Assembly: GCA_903905285.1 (NCBI GenBank)
Contig: CAIVFQ010000008.1
Location: 1-5,814 of the forward strand
Reading direction: 5' to 3'
Source of the DNA: an uncultured Alphaproteobacteria bacterium
Lineage (GTDB): Bacteria; Pseudomonadota; Alphaproteobacteria; Paracaedibacterales; CAIULA01
DNA: 5,814 nucleotides
Under the pieces are notes generated by a model. That model made no database searches. It was not told the origin of the DNA and worked only from the letters and a program-made list of their open reading frames with translations. Below, in pieces: positions 1 to 5,814 of this stretch (position 1 is the first letter of the stretch; each line of letters opens with the position of its first letter). The translations under genes and the position numbers were made by a program.

Positions 1-105
1 CTCGACACTTGGGCGCCTTGTGCTTGTTTTATATCGAATTAGCTATAGCTTTGGATCTTCTTATAGGTTAAATCCTTACAAAAAACACTAAAAAAATAAT
101 CTAAT
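1..105. other. AT-rich region upstream of the 955-aa gene, no gene recognised
   Basis: I find no convincing gene or RNA here. All three plus-strand frames enter from the left edge and stop early (40-42, 69-71, and in the low 90s), so one could be the last codons of a gene lying outside the window; none has enough sequence to name. The minus strand has no ATG in this stretch. Position 41-50 is a perfect 10-bp palindrome (AGCTATAGCT) of unknown meaning. A promoter for the gene at 185 probably lies somewhere in 1-184, but no pair of hexamers with normal spacing stands out. Confidence 0.5.
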
Positions 106-150
106 TTAAGTTAAGTTAAGTTAAGTTAAGTTAAGTTAAGTTAACTTAAT
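106..150. repeat. Pentanucleotide tandem repeat (TTAAG)7 plus two variant units
   Basis: Seven perfect head-to-tail copies of TTAAG fill 106-140. They are followed by TTAAC (141-145) and TTAAT (146-150); the bases just before (CTAAT, 101-105) look like a further degenerate unit. The change to TTAAC makes 136-149 a perfect 14-bp palindrome, TTAAGTTAACTTAA. The tract ends 34 bases before the ATG at 185, so it lies in the promoter or leader of the 955-aa exported protein. Arrays of this type are prone to slipped-strand mispairing, and each gain or loss would move upstream elements by 5 bp, about half a helical turn. The repeat itself is seen directly; a regulatory effect is inference. Confidence 0.95.
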
Positions 151-184
151 AAAGAAACTTGTTTACACGTTAATAGAAAAAACC

Positions 185-3052
185 ATGAGCTATTTTAATT
201 TTTTTGCCTGCGTATTTTATTTCATTGGATGTTGCGTCCAATCCTCTTATGCAAAGGCTGATAGGGGTATTGCAAACGAAGACCTCAGAAAATTGGCGAC
301 GCAACTGCCGGGCTATTCTTTTAATCCCGATGCCTTTCAAAGACTAAAGGGAGAGAGACGTCATGAAGAGCACGCATTAAGATATTTAAAAAGACTTGAT
401 GAACGTTCTAAACAACTGCCAACCCCAGAGGCTGCGTTTGCCGATCCAGAATTTTTAAGACTGAGGGATCAGCTGGCTGATTGTTTTTTAACGCTGTTTT
501 CATATGCTGCCCATTTGCCAAACAGTGATCATCTTTCACTGGGCCAAAGAATAACGCACGTTAACAGTTTGCAGGAAGTTATAGAGCATCCACTGTTTAT
601 GAAGGCTATAGACGGAATATATGGTCAGAGACCTATTTTCAAGAGAGTTGCTAAGCATCTTTTTAATGAAGAGCTTACAAGAGATGATTTTGAGTACAAC
701 GTACAAATCGGAAAAAACCCATTCTTTCAGCCTTTATGTGTTTTGCTAAGTTACCTTTACAATGGAGAGGACGTTAAAAGTTCTGTCAATCGTATGTTAG
801 AGGGAACAAGGAGGATTTTAGAAACAAGGTATGCCTATTTTACCCATTTAAAACCATTAGATCGGGTCATCTCTCATATTGATGAGATGCTTGATAAAAC
901 GGGCATGGAGAATGAAGAGGTAGCTCAAGGCGCTTACGTTCATCTTCTGGCCGAAGAGAAGGAGAGCTCTAACCCAGACGATGACGATGATGAGTATTCT
1001 CCAAAAGCCAAATCTTCTTCAGCTGTTTTGCCTATAACTCCAGAAATTGAACGTTATTTGTTAAATAATGAGCAGTTAGCAGGTTTTCTTAGAAAACTTA
1101 AAGACATCATCCACCATGATATTGATAATAAGTATGGCTTTGACGATAAAGACCCACTTATAGAATTTCCCCCGGCTCTTGTAAGCTTTAGAAGGTCTAT
1201 TCCTTGGGCAACCCTCAGCACTCTTGGCTCTGCCGCCCATTATGCTACTTTATATAGTCAACATGACCTCCAGAAAATGTTTGTTCAAGCGGGGCCCGAC
1301 TTGATGGCAGATCTTAAAACCTTACAAAGACATTTAAAAGAATTGCAATCTTTGGAACACGACCACTTTTTGGGGAAAGATTTAGAAGAGACAGAGATCT
1401 ATAGCTATCCAAACATAGACCGTTTCACAGCCTGGTATCTTAACTTTATAGGTCTAGACATGATGAAAAGCCATCTTCGGGAGGTAAAACATTACGCAGG
1501 TTCCTTTGACGACCCCGAAAAGCTTTTTGCAGATTGTTGTCACAAATGGCAGATTCCGCATCTGGCCTCTAAGGTGCCTTTTTTACAGTCTAAGTCACGC
1601 TTATTCCCTCTCTCTCACTTTTTCGATGATGGAGAACTTTCTAAATACTTCGTCAAAACATTAAAGGGCAAAGCCGACAAGAGATGGATCAGTTTATTCG
1701 ATGCGTTTAAAACATTGCGGGATGACATCATGCATAAAACCCAAGAAGAAGGACAAGAAGAGTTTGAAAAAAGATTAAATGCTCTTAAAGATCAAACATG
1801 GACACAAATTGTGGAAAGTTATTGTTCTGTGTTTGATGCAGTCGCCTCACTGCGTCAGGCATTTGATCGGCTCGGATGGGAAGATCTTAAGCAAGATTGG
1901 AAGGGTGTTTTACCAGATCTAGACGTTGAAAAAGCACGACAGCTTAGGGCACTTGAAGATAACTTACGACATTTAAGCATCTTTATCACAACAGGAAGTT
2001 GGGAAACTCCAGAAGATGAATTCAGAAGAAAGGCTGAAGCTTTTCAAGTCCATCTGCGCGGACAATATCCTGGCAAAAAACATCACAAACAATTTTCCCC
2101 AAACACGCTTTTATACCAAAGCGAAAAAGGGTGGGACAGGATCTTCAGTCAGTTTGGCGGAGCCGTTTTTCAAGAAACAAAAGAACAATGGAGAAACATG
2201 AAAGAAAATGCCCAAAGCATAAAAGAATCTAAAGCTTTGGTGAAACGCCCCAAAGCCCCAAAAACTTCTTTACAGGAATTAACAGAAAATCTTCAAAGTT
2301 TTCGGTGGGCACTATCACAACTTGATAAAGCCTATGACAAAGGGGGCCTCTCAAGGCTTTCGTCGATTCCTGAATCTAGAATCGCAGGATTATACCTAGT
2401 TCTTATGAGAGAGAGCGCCAACAATTTATTACGCGATCTTCCTGAGCACTTGGTGTTCGATTCTGACGACAGAGAGACAACAGAATTTTTCCAAGCGTCT
2501 ATATATCTTTTTGCAGTGCTCCCTCAATTAGTCTCTGGATTTGGCAATAACAAAGCCCACATACACAGATTAACAGAGGCATCAGCCTACGAGATTCCTC
2601 ACCAGTCTGTGGGAAGTATGCTTGCATCACACTTTGACGCACTCTTTGCAAGCATAGAGACGATTGATCGTTTTTTGGCAACCCCCCTTAGATTGCTTAG
2701 GAAGGGTAGGCTGGTGGAACTTCCGCTTCAGCTTTGCACTGCAGCAGCAGTCTCAGCCCCCAGCAAAGAAAGCAGCCCACCTGCTCGCCGTCACACTTCC
2801 TGTCTTCTGCCATATAGCGAGTGTCCGCCGATCTTACAACGTTCGGCGCTATTACCTAACCCCGCCCCCCCTTCTGCTGTAATTTCTTTGTTAGAAGAAA
2901 AAGAAGAAGGTAAGAAAGGTGATTCCAAACAATTACCACCACGACCTCGTAAGTCCAGATGGCCTTTAAAGCACGACGTTCACAATGCGGTTTGGTACAA
3001 CAATCACCCGCCTAGGCCGAAGATCTTTCACCACATCAGAAACAGCCGGTAA
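185..3052 (+). CDS. Large exported protein of unknown function with HEPN-like R/K-D-x3-H motifs
   Basis: I do not recognise a family for this 955-residue protein. Residues 1-25 form a hydrophobic export signal with an A-K-A cleavage site (A23-A25, before D26). It lacks the usual basic N-terminus, and F13-I14-G15-C16 is a weak lipobox alternative. The body (about 26-840) is soluble-looking and mostly helical, with an Asp-rich linker at 261-281 (DDDDDE at 265-270). Three sites resemble the HEPN ribonuclease motif (R, polar residue, three residues, H): K306-D307...H311, R512-D513...H517 and R750-D751...H755. The tail from about 851 is rich in Pro, Lys and Arg and includes LPPRPRK (917-923). Residues 928-955 are encoded antisense to the last codons of leuS. 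The start is ATG 185: the frame is closed by TAA at 137-139 with no other usual start codon between, and no clear Shine-Dalgarno is present. It may be an effector or toxin of a host-associated bacterium, but that is inference. The long open frame and protein-like composition make the gene itself likely. Confidence 0.8.
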   Translation: MSYFNFFACVFYFIGCCVQSSYAKADRGIANEDLRKLATQLPGYSFNPDAFQRLKGERRHEEHALRYLKRLDERSKQLPTPEAAFADPEFLRLRDQLADCFLTLFSYAAHLPNSDHLSLGQRITHVNSLQEVIEHPLFMKAIDGIYGQRPIFKRVAKHLFNEELTRDDFEYNVQIGKNPFFQPLCVLLSYLYNGEDVKSSVNRMLEGTRRILETRYAYFTHLKPLDRVISHIDEMLDKTGMENEEVAQGAYVHLLAEEKESSNPDDDDDEYSPKAKSSSAVLPITPEIERYLLNNEQLAGFLRKLKDIIHHDIDNKYGFDDKDPLIEFPPALVSFRRSIPWATLSTLGSAAHYATLYSQHDLQKMFVQAGPDLMADLKTLQRHLKELQSLEHDHFLGKDLEETEIYSYPNIDRFTAWYLNFIGLDMMKSHLREVKHYAGSFDDPEKLFADCCHKWQIPHLASKVPFLQSKSRLFPLSHFFDDGELSKYFVKTLKGKADKRWISLFDAFKTLRDDIMHKTQEEGQEEFEKRLNALKDQTWTQIVESYCSVFDAVASLRQAFDRLGWEDLKQDWKGVLPDLDVEKARQLRALEDNLRHLSIFITTGSWETPEDEFRRKAEAFQVHLRGQYPGKKHHKQFSPNTLLYQSEKGWDRIFSQFGGAVFQETKEQWRNMKENAQSIKESKALVKRPKAPKTSLQELTENLQSFRWALSQLDKAYDKGGLSRLSSIPESRIAGLYLVLMRESANNLLRDLPEHLVFDSDDRETTEFFQASIYLFAVLPQLVSGFGNNKAHIHRLTEASAYEIPHQSVGSMLASHFDALFASIETIDRFLATPLRLLRKGRLVELPLQLCTAAAVSAPSKESSPPARRHTSCLLPYSECPPILQRSALLPNPAPPSAVISLLEEKEEGKKGDSKQLPPRPRKSRWPLKHDVHNAVWYNNHPPRPKIFHHIRNSR

Positions 3053-5482
3053 TGCCAATGCATGTTGTTCCAAAACAAGGTTGTCAGAATCAGGAGCTAT
3101 AACAAAAAACCCTTTCAGCTTACCATTCACCTGAACGGCAATTGTAATCTCTTCAACTGCGGCTAAGGCTGGATCAAATTTTAACCAAGCCTGGTTATGT
3201 AAAACAGCATCTGGATCAGCTGTTACTTGGCACCATAACTCATGGGCAAGATGGGGTGCTATGGGGGCCAGGGTTTGAACAAGAATCCTCAACACTTGAG
3301 TCAATTCCTCAGGCGGAGTTTGGACGCCTTGTTCTTCAACCTCGCGCGTTAACTCACGATGAAAAGCGATGGCTTTGTTAAAGGCATTCCGTTCATAGGC
3401 ATCGGTTAATTTGGCTAAATACTGGTGGGCTTTTTTAAGAAGGGTTGTTTCCCCCTCACCTTTCGTTGCATTTGTCATGTCATTGACGACCCGCCAAACC
3501 CGGTTCAAATAACGCCAAGATCCGTCCAAGGCTTCTGTGTTCCAATCGAAATCACGCTCTGGCGGGGTGTCTGATAAAATAAAGAAACGGGCTACGTCAG
3601 CACCATAACTTTCAACAATTTGTTGAGGGTCAACCACGTTGCGTTTCGACTTGCTCATCTTTTCAGAACGACCAATTAAGGCTTTTTCGCCTGTTTCAAA
3701 ATGAACAGCCTGACCAGTGCTATTTTTGACGACCTCCTGGGGGTACAACCACTGACCCTTTGTATCTTGATAGGTTTCGTGACAAACCATACCTTGTGTG
3801 ATCAAATTTTGAAAAGGCTCATCAACGGTTAAATAGCCACAATCACGCAAAGCCTTTGTAAAGAAACGGGCGTACAAAAGGTGTAAAACCGCATGCTCAA
3901 CACCGCCAATGTACCAATCAACCGGCAACCACTTTTGGCATTTTTCTTTATCTAAGGGTTGGTCACAACGCGGATTGATATACCGCATAAAATACCATGA
4001 CGATTCAAAAAAGGTATCAAGGGTATCCGTCTCACGGCAGGCTTTCTGACCACACGTGGGGCAGTTGACATGCTTCCAGGTTGGGTGATGATCTAACGGA
4101 TTTCCTGGTTTGTCAAAGGCGACATCTTGCGGCAAAATGACAGGCAAATCTTTTTCAGAAACAGGAACCGCGCCACAGCTTTGGCAATGAATTATGGGGA
4201 TAGGACAACCCCAATACCGTTGACGGGAAACCGACCAATCGCGCAAACGGTAAGTCGTGCGACCCTCGCCCTGATGCGTTTCTTCTAAATGGTGAATGGC
4301 AACTTCTATAGCTTTTTCAGTTGTCAATCCATCCAGAAAGAAGGAATTGATCATCACACCCGACCCTACATAAGGCAGCGGTTGGTCCCCGGCAATTACC
4401 CGTTGAATAGGCAACTGGTATTTCGTGGCAAACTCAAAATCCCGTTCATCATGGGCAGGACACCCAAACAAGGCACCGGTTCCATAATCCATTAACACAA
4501 AATTCGCCACATACACGGGCAGGGTTTTCTGATCATCAAAAGGATGAATCACCCGTAAACCCGTATCAAAGCCTTTTTTCTCCACCGTGCTAACAGCTTC
4601 TTCCGTGGTGATCATCTTTTGGCATTCAGCAATAAAATCACGCAGATTTGCGTTTTGCGTAGCCACTTGCTCAGTCAACGGATGGGTGGGAGCAATAGCG
4701 CAAAAAGAGGCGCCAAATAAAGTTTTTGGACGGGTGGTAAAAATCTCTAGCGTCTGCGCCTGATCGTTCTGCAGTTTAAATTTGACCAAGGCCCCTTCAG
4801 ACCGACCAATCCAATTTTCCTGCATTTTGGTAACCTTTTCAGGCCACCCTTTTAGTTGATCTAAATCTTTTAACAAGCTGTCAGCGTAGGCTGTTATCTT
4901 GATCGACCATTGATTTAATTTCCGCTTCTCAACCACGGCACCTGATCGCCAACCCCGTCCATTAACGACTTGTTCATTGGCAAGGACAGTATTTTCTGCA
5001 GGGTCCCAATTCACCCACGATTCTTTACGATAAATTAACCCACGTTTGTAAAAGTCTAAGAAGATTTTCTGTTCATGGCCGTAATAGTCAGGCTGGCACG
5101 TTGTTACCTCACGCTGCCAATCATAAGAAAAGCCCAGACGTTGCAGTTGCTTTTTCATCTCCGCAATGTTTTGAACTGTCCATTGCCCCGGGTGCGTGTT
5201 GTGTTGAATGGCTGCATTTTCAGCGGGCAAACCAAAAGCATCCCACCCCATAGGGTGCAAAACATCAAACCCTTGTGCTGTCTTGAAACGCGCAATCGCA
5301 TCACCAATGGCATAGTTTCGCACATGCCCCATATGCAGACGACCCGATGGGTACGGCAACATTTCAAGCACGTAACATTTTTGTTTGTTGCCTTGTTCAG
5401 ACGTTTTGTAAAGATCTTGTCGATCCCAAATGTGTTGCCATTTTTCTTCAACAGATTGAAAGGGGTAAACGCGCGGTGTCAT
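2966..5482 (-). CDS. leuS: Leucyl-tRNA synthetase (LeuRS, class Ia)
   Basis: This cytoplasmic enzyme joins leucine to tRNA-Leu using ATP and hydrolyses mischarged tRNA. The 838 residues are close to the usual bacterial length (about 860 in E. coli). Visible in order are PYPSG (43-47) and the HIGH signature HMGH (50-53); WVNWDP (146-151); the CP1 editing domain with TTRPKT (249-254), EKKGFDTG (301-308) and CPAHDERD (341-348); four zinc-type cysteines C433, C436, C474 and C477; [12 protein letters not shown] (486-497); KMSKS (608-612); the anticodon-binding helical region; and a complete C-terminal domain ending [10 protein letters not shown]. The sequence reads as alphaproteobacterial. Lys253 stands where Asp is normally found in the editing motif TTRPDT; the rest looks intact. 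ATG 5482 gives the normal N-terminus, with no strong Shine-Dalgarno before it. The 3' end overlaps the convergent 955-aa gene by 87 bases. No co-directional neighbour is close. Confidence 0.98.
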   Translation of the reverse strand: MTPRVYPFQSVEEKWQHIWDRQDLYKTSEQGNKQKCYVLEMLPYPSGRLHMGHVRNYAIGDAIARFKTAQGFDVLHPMGWDAFGLPAENAAIQHNTHPGQWTVQNIAEMKKQLQRLGFSYDWQREVTTCQPDYYGHEQKIFLDFYKRGLIYRKESWVNWDPAENTVLANEQVVNGRGWRSGAVVEKRKLNQWSIKITAYADSLLKDLDQLKGWPEKVTKMQENWIGRSEGALVKFKLQNDQAQTLEIFTTRPKTLFGASFCAIAPTHPLTEQVATQNANLRDFIAECQKMITTEEAVSTVEKKGFDTGLRVIHPFDDQKTLPVYVANFVLMDYGTGALFGCPAHDERDFEFATKYQLPIQRVIAGDQPLPYVGSGVMINSFFLDGLTTEKAIEVAIHHLEETHQGEGRTTYRLRDWSVSRQRYWGCPIPIIHCQSCGAVPVSEKDLPVILPQDVAFDKPGNPLDHHPTWKHVNCPTCGQKACRETDTLDTFFESSWYFMRYINPRCDQPLDKEKCQKWLPVDWYIGGVEHAVLHLLYARFFTKALRDCGYLTVDEPFQNLITQGMVCHETYQDTKGQWLYPQEVVKNSTGQAVHFETGEKALIGRSEKMSKSKRNVVDPQQIVESYGADVARFFILSDTPPERDFDWNTEALDGSWRYLNRVWRVVNDMTNATKGEGETTLLKKAHQYLAKLTDAYERNAFNKAIAFHRELTREVEEQGVQTPPEELTQVLRILVQTLAPIAPHLAHELWCQVTADPDAVLHNQAWLKFDPALAAVEEITIAVQVNGKLKGFFVIAPDSDNLVLEQHALALPAVSDVVKDLRPRRVIVVPNRIVNVVL

Positions 5483-5544
5483 AAGCTTTTTAACGTCAAG
5501 GTTGATTTGAGCCCAAGTATAAATGAACTTTCGCCAAAAAGCTT
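5483..5544. repeat. 9-bp inverted repeat next to the leuS start
   Basis: AAGCTTTTT (5483-5491) and AAAAAGCTT (5536-5544) are exact reverse complements separated by 44 bases. The left arm directly abuts the leuS ATG on the minus strand. If leuS transcripts began upstream of 5544, the arms could pair in the leader and cover the ribosome-binding area; if the -10 at 5517-5522 is used, the distal arm is not transcribed. The arms are AT-rich and contain a HindIII-type palindrome, so chance is possible. Confidence 0.35.
5517..5522 (-). promoter_or_regulatory. Possible -10 element for leuS
   Basis: On the minus strand this reads TATACT, five of six bases matching the sigma-70 -10 consensus TATAAT, 34 bases upstream of the leuS ATG. 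That would give a leader of about 25-30 bases. No good -35 hexamer lies 16-18 bases further upstream (AAGCTT or similar is found there), so the call is weak. Confidence 0.25.
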
Positions 5545-5585
5545 TCTACAAAAATTAGGAAGAACCATTAAGCGTTTATTAAAAA

Positions 5586-5601
5586 AAATTGTTTACAATT
5601 T
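5586..5601. promoter_or_regulatory. 16-bp palindrome in the divergent intergenic region (candidate operator)
   Basis: AAATTGTTTACAATTT has perfect 7-bp arms (AAATTGT and ACAATTT) around a 2-base centre. It lies between leuS (minus, starting at 5482) and the signal-peptide frame (plus, starting at 5634), 32 bases before the latter. Short, symmetric, AT-rich sites like this are typical of dimeric repressor operators. The right arm is part of TTGTTTACA, which also occurs at 159-167 upstream of the 955-aa gene. Binding is inferred, not shown. Confidence 0.4.
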
Positions 5602-5619
5602 CTTTATACAAACATTTTT

Positions 5620-5624
5620 AAGGA
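5620..5624 (+). promoter_or_regulatory. Shine-Dalgarno site for the frame at 5634
   Basis: AAGGA lies 9 bases before ATG 5634. A closer ATG at 5627 is only 2 bases away and would encode five residues before a stop, so 5634 is the better start. This is the clearest ribosome-binding site in the window and supports 5634 as a once-functional gene start. Confidence 0.55.
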
Positions 5625-5633
5625 TAATGGCCG

Positions 5634-5723
5634 ATGAATTTTAGTTTAAAAAAGTCTTTACTACTATCAGTATTTTGTGTCAAATTTTTTAGTTTTGAAG
5701 CCTCTGCTATAGTATTTTTCTAG
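5634..5723 (+). pseudogene. 5' remnant of a secreted-protein gene (signal peptide only)
   Basis: The 29-codon frame begins MNFSLKKSLLLSVFCVKFF and continues to a FEASA cleavage site. It has a basic n-region (two Lys), a hydrophobic core and A-S-A at residues 23-25, which is a textbook Sec signal peptide. Only four residues (IVFF) follow before TAG at 5721-5723. A mature protein is missing, and the stop overlaps the stop of a transposase fragment on the other strand. The likely reading is a secreted or periplasmic protein gene whose body was separated by insertion of the element to the right, with the junction somewhere around the TA-rich bases 5708-5720. The alternative is a real tiny peptide gene or a chance frame. 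The original protein cannot be identified. Confidence 0.55.
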
Positions 5724-5814
5724 ATAGTTAATAGGCATTTTCCGATGAGGTCTTGGAGATTTTCTGTATTTTGTTGCACCAAAGGTCTGAGGATGGATTT
5801 GAGGGTATGCCAGC
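5720..5814 (-). mobile_element. C-terminal end of an IS630-like transposase (partial, runs off the right edge)
   Basis: Read on the minus strand from the window edge, one frame gives 30 residues beginning WHTLKSILRPLVQQ, continuing NTENLQDLIGKCLLTI, then TAG at 5720-5722. In IS630/Tc1-mariner transposases the last catalytic Glu of the DDE triad lies in a segment like NPIE, followed a few residues later by W-x2-LK-x2-LR and then a short helix to the C-terminus. That is the pattern seen here; the catalytic residues would be outside the window. IS630 elements insert at TA and end a short distance past the transposase stop, which would place the element boundary close to 5708-5720 and inside the neighbouring signal-peptide gene. 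No inverted repeat can be checked because the other end is not in view. The family call rests on a short tail. Confidence 0.55.

Noticed and set aside
41..50. Perfect 10-bp palindrome AGCTATAGCT
   Set aside because: Short and isolated in AT-rich DNA, far from the start at 185. The partial match GCTATAG near 5706 looks coincidental and does not define a shared IS end.
3..71. Plus-strand frame entering from the left edge (RHLGALCLFYIELAIALD..., stop at 69-71), considered as a transposase or membrane-protein tail
   Set aside because: Only 22 codons are visible and they match no family tail I can name; the other two frames are equally open over this short stretch.
2016..2201. Short frame inside the 955-aa gene (61 codons, plus strand)
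   Set aside because: It lies fully within the longer open frame with no separate ribosome-binding site or recognisable product.
2660..2676. Terminator-like ACGAT-TG-ATCGT followed by T5
   Set aside because: The stem is only 4-5 bp with a very short loop, and it lies inside the coding sequence of the 955-aa protein.
2697..2813. 38-codon minus-strand frame downstream of leuS containing a hydrophobic stretch
   Set aside because: It is antisense to the 955-aa gene, has no ribosome-binding site that stands out, and is short enough to be chance.
2826..2848. 6-bp hairpin CGCCGA/TCGGCG with an 11-base loop downstream of leuS
   Set aside because: It has no T run on either side and a long loop, so it is not a convincing terminator for either gene.
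5075..5644. 189-codon plus-strand frame opposite the start of leuS
   Set aside because: Most of it is antisense to the conserved LeuRS N-terminal catalytic region, and its composition is not protein-like; treated as a shadow frame.

Overview
The window most likely comes from an alphaproteobacterium. The main evidence is a complete leucyl-tRNA synthetase on the minus strand (2966-5482) whose catalytic, editing and C-terminal sequence reads like alphaproteobacterial LeuRS. Other features are moderate-to-low GC (about 40% in the left gene and 45% in leuS, from one sampled line each), a secreted protein with no family I recognise, and the tail of an insertion sequence. These fit a host-associated lineage such as Holosporales or a related endosymbiont group, but that placement is inference.

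Layout, left to right. Positions 1-184 are AT-rich and non-coding as far as I can see. They carry a pentanucleotide tandem repeat, seven perfect TTAAG units at 106-140 followed by two variant units, ending 34 bases before a start codon. Positions 185-3052 (+) encode a 955-residue protein with an N-terminal export signal, a long helical body containing three R/K-D-x3-H motifs of the kind seen in HEPN domains, an Asp-rich linker and a Pro/Lys/Arg-rich tail. Its last 28 codons and stop run antisense, in exact codon register, over the 3' end of leuS (2966-3052). leuS fills 2966-5482 on the other strand. Positions 5483-5633 form a short intergenic region with a 16-bp perfect palindrome. At 5634-5723 (+) there is a 29-codon reading frame that is essentially only a Sec signal peptide, preceded by a good Shine-Dalgarno sequence. 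It ends where the C-terminal 30 codons of an IS630-like transposase (5720-5814, minus) begin, so it is probably a secreted-protein gene cut by an insertion sequence.

leuS is the only housekeeping gene and its role is clear: charging tRNA-Leu, with editing. The two flanking plus-strand frames both begin with export signals, so leuS sits between one intact and one apparently broken secretory gene. No operon partner of leuS is visible. The most notable points are the repeat upstream of the 955-aa gene (possible phase variation), its HEPN-like motifs (possible exported ribonuclease or effector), the in-register antisense overlap with leuS, and a Lys in place of the usual Asp in the LeuRS editing motif. 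I do not see a complete multi-gene novel system.
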